Positions 8,467 through 17,428 of a stretch of DNA of 64,000 bases are shown piece after piece. This stretch comes from RUG695 sp050943135. Its GTDB lineage: Bacteria > Planctomycetota > Planctomycetia > Pirellulales > Thermoguttaceae. The notes below the pieces were generated by a model. It made no database searches and had not been told where the DNA came from. It was given only the letters and a program-made list of their open reading frames with translations. Position 1 is the first letter of the stretch, and every line of letters begins with the position of its first letter. The stretch is taken from positions 1 through 64,000 of the forward strand of contig JBMNOP010000004.1 in assembly GCA_050943135.1 (NCBI GenBank), written 5' to 3'. Made by a program: the position numbers and the translations under genes.

Positions 8467-9327
8467 CTACGCCATGAGGGCGTTGTCGATCAAGCGTGTC
8501 GAACCGATCTTCACCGCCAACAGAATGACCGCCGCACCGTCTACATGCCGAATCTCTTCGAGCGTGATCGGGTCGGCAATCGAAATGTAGTCGATTTGGG
8601 AAGAAGGTGCCGTTTCGATCAGCGCGCGCATCTGTCGTTTTAGGTCGTCGGCGTCGTCGTTCCCCGCGCCGATCAGGCTTTTCGCCAGGTCGAGCGACTT
8701 TTTCAGAATCGGCGCCTGCCGTCTTTCCTCGGGCGAAAGATACTTGTTGCGACTGCTCATCGCCAGACCGTCCGCCTCGCGAACGATCGGACAGACCTCG
8801 ATTTTTGTTCGTAGATTCAGGTCACTGACCATCTTTTTGATCACCACCGCCTGCTGATAGTCTTTCTGTCCGAAGAAGGCAACGTCGGCACCGCTGATAT
8901 TGAAGAGCTTGAGAACCACCAGTGCGACCCCGTCGAAATGCGTGGGGCGAAACTCCCCTTCCAGTCGCTTGGTGACCCCGCCGACGTGAACATGCACGTC
9001 GAATCCCGTCGGATACATGTCGGCGGGAGCGGGAGCCAGCACGAAATCGACCCCGCCAGCCAAGGCGAGCGCCGCCAAGTCGGCATCGAAGACGCGCGGA
9101 TACGTCTCGTAGTCTTCCCCCGGCGCGAACTGGGTCGGATTGACGAAAATCGAGACAACAGTGACATCGCACGCCTCTTTGCTTTTACGCACCAGGCTCA
9201 GATGCCCGTCGTGCAACGCCCCCATGGTGGGGACAAGTCCGATCGTTTTCCCCTGCCGCCGAAGCGCCGCCAGGCGTTCGGAAAGGAGAGAGGGGTCATT
9301 CACCACTTCTGGTGTTATCGTTGCCAT
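8467..9327 (-). CDS. panC: Pantoate--beta-alanine ligase (pantothenate synthetase)
   Basis: 286 residues from the ATG at 9327 (a GTG sits one codon upstream at 9330). It joins pantoate and beta-alanine with ATP to make pantothenate, a coenzyme A precursor, in the cytoplasm. Family motifs are complete: the HIGH-type nucleotide motif PTMGALHDGHLSLV, IFVNPTQF, the KDYQQ pantoate/ATP segment (AFFGQKDYQQAVVI), the KMSKS-like SSRNKYLS, and a C-terminus ending TRLIDN. It is the first gene of the minus-strand run down to 1.1 kb, with a probable extended -10 promoter upstream. Confidence 0.97.
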   Translation of the reverse strand: MATITPEVVNDPSLLSERLAALRRQGKTIGLVPTMGALHDGHLSLVRKSKEACDVTVVSIFVNPTQFAPGEDYETYPRVFDADLAALALAGGVDFVLAPAPADMYPTGFDVHVHVGGVTKRLEGEFRPTHFDGVALVVLKLFNISGADVAFFGQKDYQQAVVIKKMVSDLNLRTKIEVCPIVREADGLAMSSRNKYLSPEERRQAPILKKSLDLAKSLIGAGNDDADDLKRQMRALIETAPSSQIDYISIADPITLEEIRHVDGAAVILLAVKIGSTRLIDNALMA

Positions 9328-9401
9328 CACCGAAACGGCTCCTTGTTTTTTTCCCGTATGGGGATAGAATAAACCCGATGTTTAAGTTTACCCCCTTGGA
9401 A

Positions 9402-9410
9402 ATTATATCA
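9402..9410 (-). promoter_or_regulatory. Extended -10 promoter upstream of panC
   Basis: On the minus strand TG-A-TATAAT spans 9410-9402, a perfect extended -10. A TTGACT at 9434-9429 is 21 bases away, too far to be an ideal -35, which is acceptable for extended -10 promoters. It would start transcription about 70 bases before panC. Confidence 0.5.
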
Positions 9411-9451
9411 TTGTGTCTGAAAAATAACAGTCAATATCACGATAACCCAAG

Positions 9452-10306
9452 ATGATAGAGAACCTTTCGATTATCGGTGAGTCGATCAACGATTCGATCC
9501 CGACCACCCGCAGCTATTACGATACGGAAGATTACGCCGCGATCCGGGAATTGGCAAAATTCCAGGCCGACGGCGGTGCCCGTTACATCGACGTGAACGT
9601 CGGGGCGCGGAGTGCCGACGTCATGGTCAAAGCCGCCCAAGCCGCGCAGGAAGGGGGGAAGAAACCCCTTTCGATCGATTCTCCCGACCTTGCGCTGGCC
9701 GAAGCGGGATTGGCGGTTTGCGACCGGGCACTCGGAAAGCCGATCCTCAACTCAATCTCGCCGCTGCGAACCGAAATGTTCGACCTTTACGCCAAGTACC
9801 CGTTCCGCCCGATCCTCCTGATCTCGGAAAACGTCTCGGACTCGGGAGAGCGTTTTTCGTGCCATACCGCCGATGAAACGTACGACGCCGCGCTTTCCCT
9901 CTTCGAACTTGCCCGAAAGGCGGGGATTCCGAACGATGACATCATCTTCGACCCGGGAATCGCGCCGATCGCCACCGACACCGAAGGGAACCTCCCCCGC
10001 CTGATCGAGACGCTCCGTCGGATCCAAGCCAATCCCGAGATGGCCGGGGTTCATGCCTCAGTCGGCCTGAGCAACTTTACCGTAATGCTCCCTCCCCGTA
10101 GGAAGGACGGTTCTCCGGTCAAAGGTCCGCTCGAAAGCGGATTCCTGACCCGCGCGCTCCCTCTGGGCCTTGATTACGTGATCGGGTCGGTCAAGCGGAA
10201 CTATCGGCTCCTTACCGAGGGTGACCCCGCGCTGGAATGCGTCGATTTTTGCATCGAGAAGAGTGGTATGGAGACCTTAATGATCGTCCGTAGATTCTAC
10301 CGCTAA
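9452..10306 (+). CDS. Pterin-binding methyltetrahydrofolate methyltransferase-like protein
   Basis: 284 residues forming a single pterin-binding TIM barrel like that of AcsE or the central module of MetH. Recognisable parts are IGESINDSIP (start of strand 1), GARYIDVNVG, KPLSIDSPD, PILNSIS, DIIFDPGIAPIATD and GVHASVGLSNFTVMLPPR. In the family this domain binds methyltetrahydrofolate and passes the methyl group to a corrinoid protein. No corrinoid or activation domain is attached, so a separate partner would be needed. Two homocysteine methyltransferase-domain genes lie at the far end of the window (60.3 and 62 kb). It is divergent from panC. A true folP role is less likely, because the sequence follows the methyltransferase branch. 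Confidence 0.75.
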   Translation: MIENLSIIGESINDSIPTTRSYYDTEDYAAIRELAKFQADGGARYIDVNVGARSADVMVKAAQAAQEGGKKPLSIDSPDLALAEAGLAVCDRALGKPILNSISPLRTEMFDLYAKYPFRPILLISENVSDSGERFSCHTADETYDAALSLFELARKAGIPNDDIIFDPGIAPIATDTEGNLPRLIETLRRIQANPEMAGVHASVGLSNFTVMLPPRRKDGSPVKGPLESGFLTRALPLGLDYVIGSVKRNYRLLTEGDPALECVDFCIEKSGMETLMIVRRFYR

Positions 10307-10331
10307 AAACCGTTTTTTCGAGGCAGGGGAT

Positions 10332-10367
10332 TTGACAAGCCCCCCCACCAATGTATAATTTGACAAG
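10332..10367 (+). promoter_or_regulatory. Consensus sigma70 promoter for tatA with a flanking direct repeat
   Basis: TTGACA at 10332-10337 and TATAAT at 10354-10359 are both perfect matches to the sigma70 consensus, spaced 16 bp. TTTGACAAG occurs twice, at 10331-10339 and 10359-10367, so the -35 sequence is repeated just after the -10. The copy overlapping the start region could be an operator, or chance. Confidence 0.7.
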
Positions 10368-10490
10368 TGCAACGTGGACGGGGAAGCCTCTTTTCGACAT
10401 GCCCGTTTCGTTTATATCGAGTTTCAGAAAAATTTAACCTTCACGGTCGCAAACGGCCAAAAAAGGCCCCGCACAAGAAAGGTCTACGCT

Positions 10491-10697
10491 ATGTTCTCAC
10501 CCGGCCCGGTCCAGATGATGATCGTCCTCCTCATCGCCCTGCTCCTCTTCGGGAACCGCCTCCCGAGCGTGATGCGCTCACTCGGCAGGAGTATTACCGA
10601 ATTCAAAAAGGGCGTGAATGACGTCGACCACGAAGTCAGAGGCGCACTGAAAGATGCCGACGAAAAGGCCAAGAAATCCGATTCTTCCGAAGAATGA
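10491..10697 (+). CDS. tatA: Sec-independent protein translocase subunit TatA
   Basis: 68 residues from the ATG at 10491; longer readings upstream lack the TatA pattern. The N-terminal membrane helix is MMIVLLIALLLFGNRLP, the hinge FG is present, and the amphipathic helix SVMRSLGRSITEFKKGV follows, all typical of TatA/E. The acidic, Lys-rich tail (DEKAKKSDSSEE) is usual. TatA polymerises with TatC to export folded proteins; tatC is not in the window. The stop overlaps the next start (ATGA at 10694-10697). Confidence 0.9.
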   Translation: MFSPGPVQMMIVLLIALLLFGNRLPSVMRSLGRSITEFKKGVNDVDHEVRGALKDADEKAKKSDSSEE

Positions 10698-11248
10698 GCG
10701 AGCACGAAAACCGACTTGATGTCATCTGGGCGCCCTGGCGGATGGCATATATCGGGGGAATTGAGGAGCCGAAGCCGGAATCGCTTCCGCCGGTTCTCCC
10801 TTACGGAGATCCCGACTGTTTTCTCTGCCGGGGCGTGGTTTCCGACCCGGCCGACGACAAAACCCGCCATATTCTCGAGCGCACCGAGAATACCATCACG
10901 CTTTTTAATCGTTACCCCTACAATAACGGGCATCTCTTGATTGCGCCCAAACGTCATATCGGGCGGCTCGATCTGTTGACGCCCGAAGAACGCGCCGAGC
11001 TGATCGAAGCGGTCACCCGCTGGGTCTCCGTCCTCGAAAAAACCGTTTCCGCCGAAGGGTTTAACATCGGGCTGAATCTCGGCCGGGTTGCCGGCGCGGG
11101 GCTACCCGGACATCTTCACTGGCACCTTGTCCCCCGCTGGAACGGCGATACTAACTTTGTCACAACCGTCGGCTCGCTCAAAGTGATTCCGCAATCGATA
11201 GACGAGCTCTGGGAACTCCTCAAAGAAAAAACCGCCGCAAACGGTTAA
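10694..11248 (+). CDS. HIT-family nucleotide hydrolase/transferase
   Basis: 184 residues. The histidine triad GHLHWHLVPRW (His140, 142, 144) is intact. Upstream, CFLCRG with conserved cysteines and NRYPYNNGHLLIAPKRHIG match the AP4A-phosphorylase-like branch of the HIT family, common in Planctomycetota and Actinobacteria. It probably cleaves dinucleoside polyphosphates or nucleotide conjugates in the cytoplasm. It is translationally coupled to tatA by a 4-bp overlap, although no functional link is known. Confidence 0.9.
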   Translation: MSEHENRLDVIWAPWRMAYIGGIEEPKPESLPPVLPYGDPDCFLCRGVVSDPADDKTRHILERTENTITLFNRYPYNNGHLLIAPKRHIGRLDLLTPEERAELIEAVTRWVSVLEKTVSAEGFNIGLNLGRVAGAGLPGHLHWHLVPRWNGDTNFVTTVGSLKVIPQSIDELWELLKEKTAANG

Positions 11249-11257
11249 GACGGCCAT

Positions 11258-11407
11258 GCGAGACTTGACCGAAGGGCAATATTCCGCCAACGTACGCACA
11301 AGAGACATAGACAAACTTTCGGCCGCGGGCCTGCCCGAAGGAAGACCCACGGCCGAATGGGTTGTTGCCGACGATCTCAGGGAGCAAACCGTTTCAGATC
11401 GTTGACA
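11258..11407 (+). CDS. Possible 49-residue protein
   Basis: A short frame starts 9 bp after the HIT gene stop and reads MRDLTEGQYSANVRTRD and onward to a TGA at 11407. It overlaps the 3' end of the convergent hydrolase by 31 bp. Its composition is protein-like (charged N-terminus, WVVADDL near the end), but there is no good ribosome site and I recognise no family. It may be spurious or a remnant. Confidence 0.2.
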
Positions 11408-13383
11408 TCGTAGCTATTCAACACCCCGTGGATCAAATCGGTCATCGGAATCGGTGCGGGGGCAACATTCACGCGGTCGGTCCAGGACGTAACATCTTCC
11501 TTGAGAGTGACTTTATCGAAAAGCCCGGGAGCCGCAACCGCCGCATGGAGCGCAACGAGCCCCGCCGAAGAGGTGTCGGGCACCAGCTCAATCTTTTTCC
11601 CACCGAATTTCTCTTTCAGGCACTTTGCCGTCGCAATCAAGTCTTCGGCACGCATCCCGACAAAGTTTTTCCCGAGCAGATAGGCACAGTAGAAGTCGAT
11701 CCCGTCGGTACCGAAATGCGAGTAACGGAAATACTCGCTGCTCACATTCTGAGTCTCCCCCCACCCACGCAGATCAACGGCACAGGCCGGACCGTCGGCC
11801 GCGTCAAGGTCGGCAAGAATCTTTTCGACGTTCTCTCCACGACGCCCCTGCGACGAGACGACCAGACGGATCGTCTCCCCGGCGGAATCGGCGAATGCAA
11901 AACGGGCCGGGCAGAAGATCGCCGGAGCGGTTTCGTAGATGATATCACCGGAACCGGTGGAATCTTCGAGCGCTTTTGCGGGAAGAATCGATTCCGGCGC
12001 GGAGATCACCGCCGTTTTCCGTACCAGGGCGGCGAAATCTTCCGGGCTGATCTCGGCAAGGTTCTTCGCACGGCGTTCGGTCAGGACTTTCGCCAGATCG
12101 CGGTTCAGGTCAAACGTCGTCCGCGCACCGGGCAACGACATCACCCCTTTCGGGTCGTCCACCGAGTTGAGCTGCTCTTCCGGAAAGATCGGCACCATCG
12201 TTTCGGGATGAATCGTATAGGTCAGTTCTGTTCGGTCGGTCAGCCAGCGAAGCATCCAGCGAATCGTCGCGTTGTAGATTTCGGGCGAATAACCGTGTCC
12301 CCCTTCGATTTCAATGATGGAAAGCTTTTCCGGAGCAGCGAACCGCGAGTAGATACGGTTGGCAAACCGGAAACTGGTCCAGGTGTCGTCGGTGCAGAAG
12401 AAGTCGTTCGTCCGACAACATATCAGGGTCGGCTTCGGGGCGCGCATGATCGGATAATCCTGATGGTCCATTCCGAACGCCACTTGCCCAAAGATGTTCT
12501 GCTCGGCATCCTGCGGGTTAAGCGTGTGGGTCAGGTGTCCGTAAAACCCCGTCAGAAAGCAACAGGGCGCCGCACACGCCACGCGTTCGTCGAGAGCCAT
12601 CAGGTACGAGGTTTGCGTCCCCCCGCCGCTGTTCCCCGCCACGCCGAGTTTGTCGGGAATCACGTCGTCGCGCGACTGGAGATAGTCGAGTGCCCGGCTG
12701 TTATCCCAACATTCGAAGGTGGCGGTGTTCCGCCCGAGGAGTATCGAGGTCGCGCCGGTCATGTTGTGCGCACTGGTCCCCCAGTAATCCATTTTCCCTT
12801 CCTCGTCGAAAATTTCGAAGCGTTCCCCTTGGTCGATGGGATCGAAAACAAAAACGGCCAGCCCGTTCATCGCACCGAGCGCCGCCAGGGTTTGGTGATC
12901 ATACGCGGCCTTACCGCTCTTCCAATGCCCGCAGACGATAAGCATCGCCGGATAGGGAGGTGCGAATTTTTCGATACGAGGAAGGAACATTGTCCCGGTC
13001 GCGTAGAAGCGAGGTTGTGTTTCGAGAATGATTTTTTCAACCCGGTATTCCGGCAAGGCGATCGCGCCGGTTACCTGGGGGTTGAGCGGGGTCTTCTCCC
13101 AAAGCTCTCCGAGATTTTTCAAAAAGTAGTCTTTGCGCGCCTGCTGATAGTTTTCAATATCGTTGATCGACTTGACGTTCTCGTACTTCTCGCGCCACGC
13201 GACCGATGCGGCGTCGATCTGACGAATCAGTTCTTCGTGAACCATAAACGTGGGGTCATCGACCAAACCGTTCGCTTGCAGAATTGAATCGTTCGACTTG
13301 TCATCGTCCGCGACGAGTGCCGCCGCGGTAAAAAAGAGGAACGCCGCAAGGGCGGGAAAAAGAACAAAGAAGAATCGGCGCAT
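11377..13383 (-). CDS. Secreted alpha/beta hydrolase, acetyl-xylan-esterase type
   Basis: 668 residues from the ATG at 13383, chosen for the GGAG six bases upstream and because it begins directly with a signal peptide (MRRFFFVLFPALAAFLFFTA). The alpha/beta-hydrolase nucleophile elbow is GNSGGG near residue 249, within a segment preceded by ALDYLQSRDDVIPDKLGVAG. A His in IEIEGGHGYSPE is a good third member of the triad. A second, more diverged hydrolase-like half follows (LRGWGETQN). Such large two-part esterase-like proteins are abundant in Planctomycetota and are thought to deacetylate polysaccharides; the substrate is not shown here. Confidence 0.75.
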   Translation of the reverse strand: MRRFFFVLFPALAAFLFFTAAALVADDDKSNDSILQANGLVDDPTFMVHEELIRQIDAASVAWREKYENVKSINDIENYQQARKDYFLKNLGELWEKTPLNPQVTGAIALPEYRVEKIILETQPRFYATGTMFLPRIEKFAPPYPAMLIVCGHWKSGKAAYDHQTLAALGAMNGLAVFVFDPIDQGERFEIFDEEGKMDYWGTSAHNMTGATSILLGRNTATFECWDNSRALDYLQSRDDVIPDKLGVAGNSGGGTQTSYLMALDERVACAAPCCFLTGFYGHLTHTLNPQDAEQNIFGQVAFGMDHQDYPIMRAPKPTLICCRTNDFFCTDDTWTSFRFANRIYSRFAAPEKLSIIEIEGGHGYSPEIYNATIRWMLRWLTDRTELTYTIHPETMVPIFPEEQLNSVDDPKGVMSLPGARTTFDLNRDLAKVLTERRAKNLAEISPEDFAALVRKTAVISAPESILPAKALEDSTGSGDIIYETAPAIFCPARFAFADSAGETIRLVVSSQGRRGENVEKILADLDAADGPACAVDLRGWGETQNVSSEYFRYSHFGTDGIDFYCAYLLGKNFVGMRAEDLIATAKCLKEKFGGKKIELVPDTSSAGLVALHAAVAAPGLFDKVTLKEDVTSWTDRVNVAPAPIPMTDLIHGVLNSYDVNDLKRFAP

Positions 13384-13555
13384 TTTTTTCTCCTGCTGCG
13401 AAAGGGCAAAGCTTTCCATGCCGGTTTTGCCCGGAACGGAAAGCGCTTTGAATCGAACGGATTTCCAAATCCTACCGATATAATTCTACTTTTCGTCGAC
13501 TCGGTCGGCAAGACCTCGGACGACATCTTTCGAAAAGAAATCGGGGTGCGATGGA

Positions 13556-14605
13556 TCAGTCTCGGGTCGAATACCGCTGTTTCAGGTCGATCCAGAGCGG
13601 TGTCTCGCCGTTACGCAAGGGGAACCCGAGTCGCTTCCCCTCAGGGGAAAGCCGGTTGATCAACGGTTCGCCCGCCGAGTAACGGCGTACGTTTTCGCAG
13701 AAGATGTCGCATACATCGTCGAATCGCCATCGGATCTGACCGCCGACATGCGGAGTGATCAACACCTGCGGGAAATTCCAGAGCGGATGGTCTGCCGGCA
13801 ACGGTTCGGGCGAGGTTACGTCCATAACGGCCCCGGCCAGATGCCCCGAGGCGATCGCCTCGGCCAGCGCATCGGAATCGACCAATGGGCCGCGTGCCAT
13901 ATTCACCAGGAGCGCTCCCTCTTTCATCGCAGCAAGCCGCGTACGGTCGATGATACCGCGCGTCTCGGTGCAGAGAGGAAGCGAGAGGAAGACAACGTCG
14001 GCTTGCCGCAACAGGTCATCGAGCCGGTCGGCCGGCCAGAGTTCATCGACGTGGCCCGGTCTGTTTTCGGGATAGAGATCGGTCGCCAAAATCCGGCGCG
14101 CAAAAGGACGAACCACTTCGGAAAAACGACGCCCGACACCGCCGAACCCAACGATCCCGACCGTCTTTTCCGTCAGATCACGGGTCGGTTTCCGTTTAAA
14201 CCGACGGTAGTCAGGGTTCCCGGAAGCGGTGAACTGATCGAGAATAAACGCGCCGAGATTCCGATGCCACGCCAACGTGAGCGCCAGGCCATGTTCGGAA
14301 ACCTGGTCGGCGAGAACTCCCGAAGCGGTTGTTATCGTGATCTCGGACGCAATCACCGAAGGGACAAGAAGCCAGTCCATCCCCGCGGCCGACGACTGTA
14401 CCCAGCGAAGACGTCCTGCCGCGACGATGTCGTCCCACGGAACCGGTACTTTGGCATGGCCACAGAAATAATCCGCCTCGAAAAGCGCCTTTACGATTCC
14501 CTTCTGATCGGTGTTGATGATATTAACCCCGGGCCAGGTGGCAGCAATACGATCGATATGTCGCGCGTCGACCGGTGTTTCGCGAAAACAGACTACCAGG
14601 TTCAT
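13556..14605 (-). CDS. D-2-hydroxyacid dehydrogenase (NAD-dependent)
   Basis: 349 residues. The Rossmann motif GIVGFGGVGRRF is followed after about 20 residues by the Asp that selects NAD (ILATDLYPEN). Further on are VVFLSLPLCTETRGII, the catalytic Arg in NMARGPLVD, the Glu region SPEPLPADHPLW, and the catalytic His in ITPHVGG. It reduces a 2-keto acid to a D-hydroxy acid or the reverse; the substrate cannot be read from sequence. Its ATG overlaps the galK stop by four bases, so both are made from one transcript. Confidence 0.9.
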   Translation of the reverse strand: MNLVVCFRETPVDARHIDRIAATWPGVNIINTDQKGIVKALFEADYFCGHAKVPVPWDDIVAAGRLRWVQSSAAGMDWLLVPSVIASEITITTASGVLADQVSEHGLALTLAWHRNLGAFILDQFTASGNPDYRRFKRKPTRDLTEKTVGIVGFGGVGRRFSEVVRPFARRILATDLYPENRPGHVDELWPADRLDDLLRQADVVFLSLPLCTETRGIIDRTRLAAMKEGALLVNMARGPLVDSDALAEAIASGHLAGAVMDVTSPEPLPADHPLWNFPQVLITPHVGGQIRWRFDDVCDIFCENVRRYSAGEPLINRLSPEGKRLGFPLRNGETPLWIDLKQRYSTRD

Positions 14606-15783
14606 ACGATACGGGCTCCCGCCGCAGGACGTGTTACAAAGACCGTGGGATCGATGCCGGTGGCGACTTTGTACTCGGACACGATCCGCCGAGTAATCGC
14701 GTCGGCTTTATCCTTTTCAACGAGCGTGACGGTACAGCCGCCGAATCCGCCCCCCGTCATTCGGGCGCCGTAAACCCCGCCGTCGACGCCGATCGTCTTG
14801 GCGATTTCGACGAGTTTATCGGTTTCGGAACAGGTAACCTCGTAATCCTCTTTCAGCGAGCGGTGCCCTTCGAACATCGCCCGGCCCGCCTCTTTCAAGT
14901 CGCCGTGGCGCAGTGCCTCGGCAAAACGGGCCACTCGCTCTTCTTCGGTCAGAAAATGCCGGGCGCGGCGATAGACACGTGTGCCGTTTTTGGCTCGTTC
15001 GATACGGTCGCGGTCCTCTTCAAGCGCAAGGAGCGAGGTGTCGCGCAAAAGTTCGACGCCGAGCAGTTCGGCGGCCCTGGCGCAATCGGCACGCCGCTCG
15101 GGATACTCGCTGCCGGAAAGAGCATGCTTCACGTTGCTGTTGGTGACCAGCACCGCAACATTCGGGTCGTCGAGAGGAACCGCCTGCCACTCGAAACTGC
15201 GGCAGTCCAGAAGCATGGCGTGCCCTTCGACCGCCATCGTCGAAATGAATTGGTCCATGATCCCACACGGCATAAACGCATATTCATGTTCGGCCTTCTG
15301 GCAAAGGAGCGCCTTTTCGACCGGATCGAGCGTTTGCCCCGAGATCGCCTCTAACAGGGTGGCGACAGAGACTTCAAGCGACGCGCTACTCGAGAGACCG
15401 CCCCCCAGGGGAACGTTGGAGAGAATCACGGCGTTGAAAGGACGGGGTCGAATCCCTTTTTCGAGTGCGCACGAGATCGTCCCGCCGACGTAGCTGCGCC
15501 AATCGACTTTTTCGGAAGGCGTCATTTTCGCGGTAAGATCAAACGTTGCCGTTTCGTCGAAGATTTCGGACCAGATCGCGGCCGTGTGATCGCCGTCGCG
15601 TGGCCCGGCGGCAATTACGGTGTACCGTTCGATCGCCATTGGAAAAACGAAACCGCCGTTATAATCGGTATGCTCTCCGATCAGATTCACACGACCGGGA
15701 GCCGCGGCCACCCAAACGGGCTGCATACCGAAACGCGCCGCATAAACACGGCGCGCATTATCAACGAGTTGAGCGAGAGACAT
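14602..15783 (-). CDS. galK: Galactokinase
   Basis: 393 residues, normal length. It phosphorylates galactose to galactose-1-phosphate in the Leloir pathway. The galactokinase signature GRVNLIGEHTDYNGG (about 30-44), the GHMP ATP-binding motif PLGGGLSSSASLEV, and the C-terminal GHMP motif ARMTGGGFGGCTV are all present. galT and galE are not near. It is 4 bp downstream of the paralogue ending at 15787 and overlaps the dehydrogenase start. Confidence 0.95.
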   Translation of the reverse strand: MSLAQLVDNARRVYAARFGMQPVWVAAAPGRVNLIGEHTDYNGGFVFPMAIERYTVIAAGPRDGDHTAAIWSEIFDETATFDLTAKMTPSEKVDWRSYVGGTISCALEKGIRPRPFNAVILSNVPLGGGLSSSASLEVSVATLLEAISGQTLDPVEKALLCQKAEHEYAFMPCGIMDQFISTMAVEGHAMLLDCRSFEWQAVPLDDPNVAVLVTNSNVKHALSGSEYPERRADCARAAELLGVELLRDTSLLALEEDRDRIERAKNGTRVYRRARHFLTEEERVARFAEALRHGDLKEAGRAMFEGHRSLKEDYEVTCSETDKLVEIAKTIGVDGGVYGARMTGGGFGGCTVTLVEKDKADAITRRIVSEYKVATGIDPTVFVTRPAAGARIV

Positions 15784-15786
15784 GGT

Positions 15787-17349
15787 TTAAGGGGTTTTCC
15801 GGGTACGTTTGTGGAAGTACGCGTCACTAACCTTCCCCGACGAATAACCGGGATTCTCGATGCGCCGGGAATCGTAAATCGGTGCCGTAACGCCGAACGA
15901 GATAACTTTCGCCGTTTTTGTATCCTTATCGTAGATCGGCGCAATGTCGGCATGTGCGGTAACCGGCACTCCTCCCTGAGCGGAATGTGCCATGCCGCCC
16001 GGTTCCTGGAAACGGGAAATCCGCGCGCTCTGCTTGTAGTGAGTCTGGCGAAGGAATTCGGCAAGGGATATCTGCGGAACACTTTGTTTGTCGGCCTCAT
16101 TAAGCAGATCCATATGGGACTTTTTGATCTTGTTTTTCATTTCGTCGCTCAGATCGGGATCCCTTTCGAGGATCGTCATGATCGGCGTGTTGCTCGTGAT
16201 GACGTAGTTGACATCCGGATCGATCCTGCCGCGAATTTCCCCTTCCTTGTCGATCCACGCGCTGACGGACGAGCCGCTTGAGTTGATCAGATTCACCAGG
16301 AGATCAAGGTCGTCTTTGTTGTCGCCATCGACATCAAGGAAATAGTCGAGTGCCACTTTTACCTGATCACCCGACTTCCAGAGCGGCGTGAAAACAAAGT
16401 CGCCCGGTGTAAAGGGATTTTCCATCTCGTCGTTCAGAATACGCGCTTCGCACTCGTGCGCGCCAACGATACGAATCACCTCGAGCGAGCCTTTCGATTC
16501 AAGGATCCCTTTGGCCAGCGAATCTTGGGCATAAACGCCGAACGTGGTCAGAAGGCGGACACCATCGGCCTCGCCGATATTGAGCCAAGCGACACGGTTC
16601 ATTTGGTCGACATAGACAATCTTCCCGTCCGGGATTTCGGTCAGCGGATCGATCAGTGTTTCGATCCTGTTACGGAGCGACGTATTGATTCCGGCAATCA
16701 GTTTTACCGATTCCTCGGCGTCGGCAGCCTGTGTCTCTAACCGTGCGGCGAGCGCTTGGTCGTCGGCTTTGATTTCTGCCACCGACTTTTCGAGTTCCGT
16801 CTTCTGCGCCTGAAGATCTTTGTAGCGGTTGTCGGCATCTTCACGTCGTTGATCGTTGGTATTGTTCAGATCGTCGGTTTTGTTGTCAAACGTCTCTTTT
16901 TGGGTATACGTTTTCTCGGTCTCGGTATCGGACAGGAGTTTGTAGGTGTCGCGCTCTCTCTGGGCATCGCGCAACTGACGATCCTTTGAGGCCAGGTTCG
17001 CCACAAGCCCATCGATCACCAAAAGGCAGGATTTCGGCGCTTCGGAAGGATCCCCGGAAATAGTTTTGAGACGATCGGCATAAGAGCTCAACAGACCGTC
17101 GATCTCCGTCTGCTCGTTGTTGCCCGTGAGTGAGGTCCCGTTGATTTTTTCTGCCAACTGGCCCGCCTGAGTTTTAAGTTGACCGTTCTCGGAGGTGAGC
17201 TTACCGGTCAGTGTTTCGAAATCTTTCTGCTTGACACGCGCTTCACTCAATGCTTTGAGTGTGAAATACTCGCTGATTCCGAGACCCAAGGTCAAGACGA
17301 AAAAAACGAGCCCGACGATTGTCCAGGTACTACTGCCGGAATTACTCAT
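15787..17349 (-). CDS. Membrane-anchored coiled-coil protein, paralogue A
   Basis: 520 residues, no family I can name. One N-terminal transmembrane helix (about 9-30, WTIVGLVFFVLTLGLGISEY) is followed by ~200 residues of predicted coiled coil rich in Glu, Lys and Gln. Next comes a globular region with PDGKIVYVDQMNRVAWLNIG and a possible calcium loop, DVDGDNKDD, near residue 340. The adjacent gene (17429-19021) has the same layout and many identical segments, so the pair arose by tandem duplication. The C-terminus is Lys/Arg-rich. It is probably anchored in the inner membrane with the coil and globular part on one side; which side is unclear. Confidence 0.8.
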   Translation of the reverse strand: MSNSGSSTWTIVGLVFFVLTLGLGISEYFTLKALSEARVKQKDFETLTGKLTSENGQLKTQAGQLAEKINGTSLTGNNEQTEIDGLLSSYADRLKTISGDPSEAPKSCLLVIDGLVANLASKDRQLRDAQRERDTYKLLSDTETEKTYTQKETFDNKTDDLNNTNDQRREDADNRYKDLQAQKTELEKSVAEIKADDQALAARLETQAADAEESVKLIAGINTSLRNRIETLIDPLTEIPDGKIVYVDQMNRVAWLNIGEADGVRLLTTFGVYAQDSLAKGILESKGSLEVIRIVGAHECEARILNDEMENPFTPGDFVFTPLWKSGDQVKVALDYFLDVDGDNKDDLDLLVNLINSSGSSVSAWIDKEGEIRGRIDPDVNYVITSNTPIMTILERDPDLSDEMKNKIKKSHMDLLNEADKQSVPQISLAEFLRQTHYKQSARISRFQEPGGMAHSAQGGVPVTAHADIAPIYDKDTKTAKVISFGVTAPIYDSRRIENPGYSSGKVSDAYFHKRTRKTP

Positions 17350-17428
17350 AACGTTGCCGCTCCGTATCGACTGAGAGCTTGATAAACTTTTTTCTTTTCT
17401 GGTTCATTCTGCCGAGCTTGGCCTGCGG

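Noticed and set aside
9452..10306. Calling the pterin-binding protein folP
   Set aside because: The sequence lacks the dihydropteroate synthase signature VTPDSFSDGG and follows the methyltetrahydrofolate methyltransferase pattern; a true folP is at 30.6 kb.
11362..13287. A long open plus-strand frame (about 640 codons) opposite the secreted hydrolase
   Set aside because: The minus strand carries a signal peptide, nucleophile elbow and good ribosome site. The opposite frame is Arg/His/Pro-rich with no family similarity, a common effect of TCG/CGA-rich codon use in this genome.
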